Source: CAZUMH01 sp964621645 | GTDB lineage: Bacteria > Zhuqueibacterota > QNDG01 > JAGLOF01 | Length of the DNA: 43,002 bases | Direction of reading: 5' to 3' | Assembly: GCA_964621645.1 (NCBI GenBank) | Contig: CAZUMH010000017.1 | Location: 1-43,002 of the forward strand | Shown: positions 41,565 to 43,002 of the stretch, piece after piece | Numbering within the stretch: position 1 is the first letter of the stretch | Layout: each line of letters begins with the position of its first letter | The notes under the pieces: model-generated | The model's database searches: none | What the model was told of the DNA's origin: nothing | What the model saw: only the letters and a program-made list of their open reading frames with translations | Made by a program: the position numbers and the translations under genes

Positions 41565-42353
41565 ATGTTCAGCCTGCTATCATTCTTCATCCGTCTTGCC
41601 TCGCGCAGCCGCAGAACCCTCTGGCTGGGGCTGCTCTCGCTGGCGCCCCCGGGCGCAGCCCTTTTTCTCTGGCTCATTAAATCCACCCTGAGCCAGGAGG
41701 CGATTAATCTCACAATCCTCTTTCCCCAGATGAACTACTCCCTCTATCTGCACTTTCTTATTCCCATCACGGCTCTTTTCATCGGCACGGCGGTTCTCCG
41801 TGATGAAATAGAAGGAGGCACCCTGCCGTACCTGCTGGTCCGGCCCAAACCCAAGTATGTCATCGTAACAGCAAAGATGCTTGCCGGTTTCATCACCGCC
41901 GCTGTCATCCTCTGCCTGTCGCTGCTGTTGACCTATCTGATCCTTCGTTTGAGCGGGGGCGTGAACACGGTAATCTCGGATCTGCCGTCACTGGTCCGGG
42001 CCGAAGCGGTAACCCTGATTGCTCTGCTGGTCTACCTCTCTCTGTTTTCCCTGTTAGGCGGTCTCGTAAAACGGCCGGTGCTCATCGGGCTGCTTCTGGC
42101 GTTCGGTTGGGAAAGTATCTTCAGCACGCTTCCCGGCAACATATCCCTCTTCACCATCTCCCATTATCTTCATACGCTGGCACCTCACTGGCAGCAATCA
42201 TCCCAGAACCAGCTGCTTCTGCGACTCGTGTTTCCCCAGCAGCATACATCAGCGTTTACCGCGATCATTGTCCTGCTTGCTCTTTCCGTCTTCTTTATCG
42301 TGTTGGCAGCGGCTGTCCTCTATGTTAAAGAAGGCCTGCCCAACAAGGATTAG
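41565..42353 (+). CDS. ABC-2 type permease (second of two)
   Basis: This 262-residue protein has about six membrane helices. Its segment TAVLRDEIEGGTLPYLLVRPKPKYVIVTAKMLAGF is the ABC-2 coupling region after helix two. The ATG at 41565 is preceded by GAGG at 5 bases. A GTG at 41559 overlapping the ATPase stop (GTGA) is also possible. It is the last gene of the four-gene unit. No clear terminator follows on the plus strand. Confidence 0.88.
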   Translation: MFSLLSFFIRLASRSRRTLWLGLLSLAPPGAALFLWLIKSTLSQEAINLTILFPQMNYSLYLHFLIPITALFIGTAVLRDEIEGGTLPYLLVRPKPKYVIVTAKMLAGFITAAVILCLSLLLTYLILRLSGGVNTVISDLPSLVRAEAVTLIALLVYLSLFSLLGGLVKRPVLIGLLLAFGWESIFSTLPGNISLFTISHYLHTLAPHWQQSSQNQLLLRLVFPQQHTSAFTAIIVLLALSVFFIVLAAAVLYVKEGLPNKD

Positions 42354-42437
42354 GATGACCCCTAAACCAGAATGCTCCACTCCTCCTTCTCTGTTCACCT
42401 TTCTCCCATTCTCCTTTTCTCCTGGCTTCAGTTACGC

Positions 42438-42485
42438 CGCCATCCCGTATCAATTATAATAATGAATGATAGATTTGGGATGGCG
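42438..42485. repeat. 9-bp inverted repeat around an AT-rich centre
   Basis: CGCCATCCC (42438-42446) and GGGATGGCG (42477-42485) are perfect complements, 30 bases apart. The centre contains TATAAT (42455-42460). It could be an operator pair around a promoter, or a hairpin. Confidence 0.45.
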
Positions 42486-42515
42486 TGAAACAATTGCCCC
42501 GGAAGGAGCTATCAT

Positions 42516-42596
42516 ATGTTGGTAACACTCCCCTTTTCATTGGATGGAGGCGGTATCCTTGGCATTCGGAACATCGCCGCCAGAAACTGTAAATAA
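42516..42596 (+). CDS. Possible 26-residue small ORF
   Basis: The ATG is preceded by AAGGAG at 7 bases, and a possible -10 TATAAT lies at 42455-42460. The peptide begins MLVTLPFSLDGGG and ends AARNCK. I recognise no family. The good ribosome binding site in an otherwise gene-free 365-base stretch is the only support. The rest of that stretch holds the inverted repeat and the terminator. Confidence 0.25.
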   Translation: MLVTLPFSLDGGGILGIRNIAARNCK

Positions 42597-42660
42597 TGGA
42601 ACGTCCGTCCCGATCCATTACATAGTACTATTGATCGCTTCGGGTTCGTTTTCTCTGATA

Positions 42661-42695
42661 TAAAAAAAAGAGGCGAATCGTTTAGATTCGCCTCT
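42661..42695 (-). terminator. Intrinsic terminator of the right-edge minus-strand gene
   Basis: AGAGGCGAATC (42669-42679) and GATTCGCCTCT (42685-42695) form a perfect 11-base-pair stem with a 5-base loop. On the minus strand it is followed by a run of eight T. Confidence 0.93.
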
Positions 42696-42718
42696 TCGAG
42701 TTTCATGCTATCCAGACT

Positions 42719-43002
42719 TTACTGGCTCTTCAGGGCTTTGTCCCGCTTCTGATTCCACAGTATCCAATCACTTTTCTCGTCATCGTCCTGGCTGGTAAAG
42801 ACTCCCTTTGAAAGGACCTTTCCCTTCTTGTCGAACGTTATCTGTTGCATGGACTTAACGATATACAGCCACTCTTTTACCGACACCTCTCTCGGTCCTG
42901 GAATCTCGTGCGGTCCGGGCACCTCGTGTACAACGAGGGATTTTGCCGTGAGGCTCGTCTTTTCCGGCGCGTTGGTTATCTTTACCTCTCCCGAATAGAC
43001 CT
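42719..43002 (-). CDS. Unidentified protein, C-terminal 94 residues (5' end beyond right edge)
   Basis: The frame is open from the right edge to a stop at 42719-42721, so only the C-terminus is seen. It contains a small proline repeat (HEVPGPHEIPGPREV) and then a charged region (QQITFDKKGKVLSKGVF, DDDEKSDWILWNQKRDKALKSQ). The strand-like part upstream (SGEVKITNAPEKTSLTAKSLVVHEV) could belong to a beta-rich domain. I do not recognise it. A strong terminator follows, which supports a real gene. Confidence 0.65.
   Translation of the reverse strand, partial: VYSGEVKITNAPEKTSLTAKSLVVHEVPGPHEIPGPREVSVKEWLYIVKSMQQITFDKKGKVLSKGVFTSQDDDEKSDWILWNQKRDKALKSQ

Overview
The window looks like a chromosomal segment of a diderm (Gram-negative) bacterium of the Fibrobacteres-Chlorobi-Bacteroidetes (FCB) superphylum, probably a poorly cultivated lineage. 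The evidence is a C-terminal type IX secretion-like sorting domain (NPFN...GLYLARL type), a DUF3078 outer-membrane barrel common in that group, many lipoproteins with clear lipoboxes, and a dimeric glycyl-tRNA synthetase. Most of it is densely packed housekeeping DNA of moderately high GC. The left 2.4 kb is visibly more AT-rich. No tRNA, rRNA, CRISPR array or insertion sequence was seen.

Layout. (1) 1-2440, minus: an AT-rich accessory trio of a lipoprotein cut by the left edge, a lipoprotein esterase and a small membrane protein, with a promoter and a leader hairpin. (2) 2441-2919: 0.5 kb without genes but with three hairpins. (3) 2920-7730, minus: acpS-tdh-acsA-ACP-kbl, a threonine/glycine module that unexpectedly carries its own acyl carrier protein, carrier-protein activating enzyme and AMP-forming ligase. 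(4) 7752-8742: a half-size GDT1 cation exporter and a cyclophilin lipoprotein. (5) 8797-10965, plus: a glutamine synthetase family enzyme and a SlyD-type isomerase, closed by a terminator shared with cdd. (6) 10988-24360, minus: ssb-cdd with their own promoter, and a long gene train headed by bioY: bioY, envC-like, holB, ricT, metG, tatD, rsmA, mgtE, recO, tlpA-like, glyQS, DUF3078.

(7) 24506-30423, minus: a self-contained operon of a TetR regulator, an outer-membrane barrel, a LolD-like ATPase, two FtsX/LolC-type permeases and a LolA-like periplasmic protein. It has a strong promoter, a 29-bp palindrome that may be the TetR operator, and a strong terminator. It has the parts of an inner-membrane-to-outer-membrane lipid or lipoprotein transport path. 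(8) 30433-33725, minus: a large secreted repeat protein whose C-terminal sorting domain is cut off by one in-frame amber codon. (9) 33864-35597, minus: a zincin lipoprotein and a polytopic membrane protein. (10) 35689-38706, minus: a complete queD-queE-queC-queF-folE2 operon making preQ1 for queuosine tRNA modification. (11) 38768-42353, plus: two tandem ATPase/permease pairs of the ABC-2 type. (12) 42354-43002: a possible 26-codon ORF, a strong terminator and the 3' end of an unidentified minus-strand gene.

The best candidates for something undescribed are the ACP-containing threonine cluster, the TetR-controlled LolA/LolD/FtsX/barrel operon, and the amber-interrupted sorting-domain protein. 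All functional statements come from reading the sequence and from knowledge of the families; no database search was possible.
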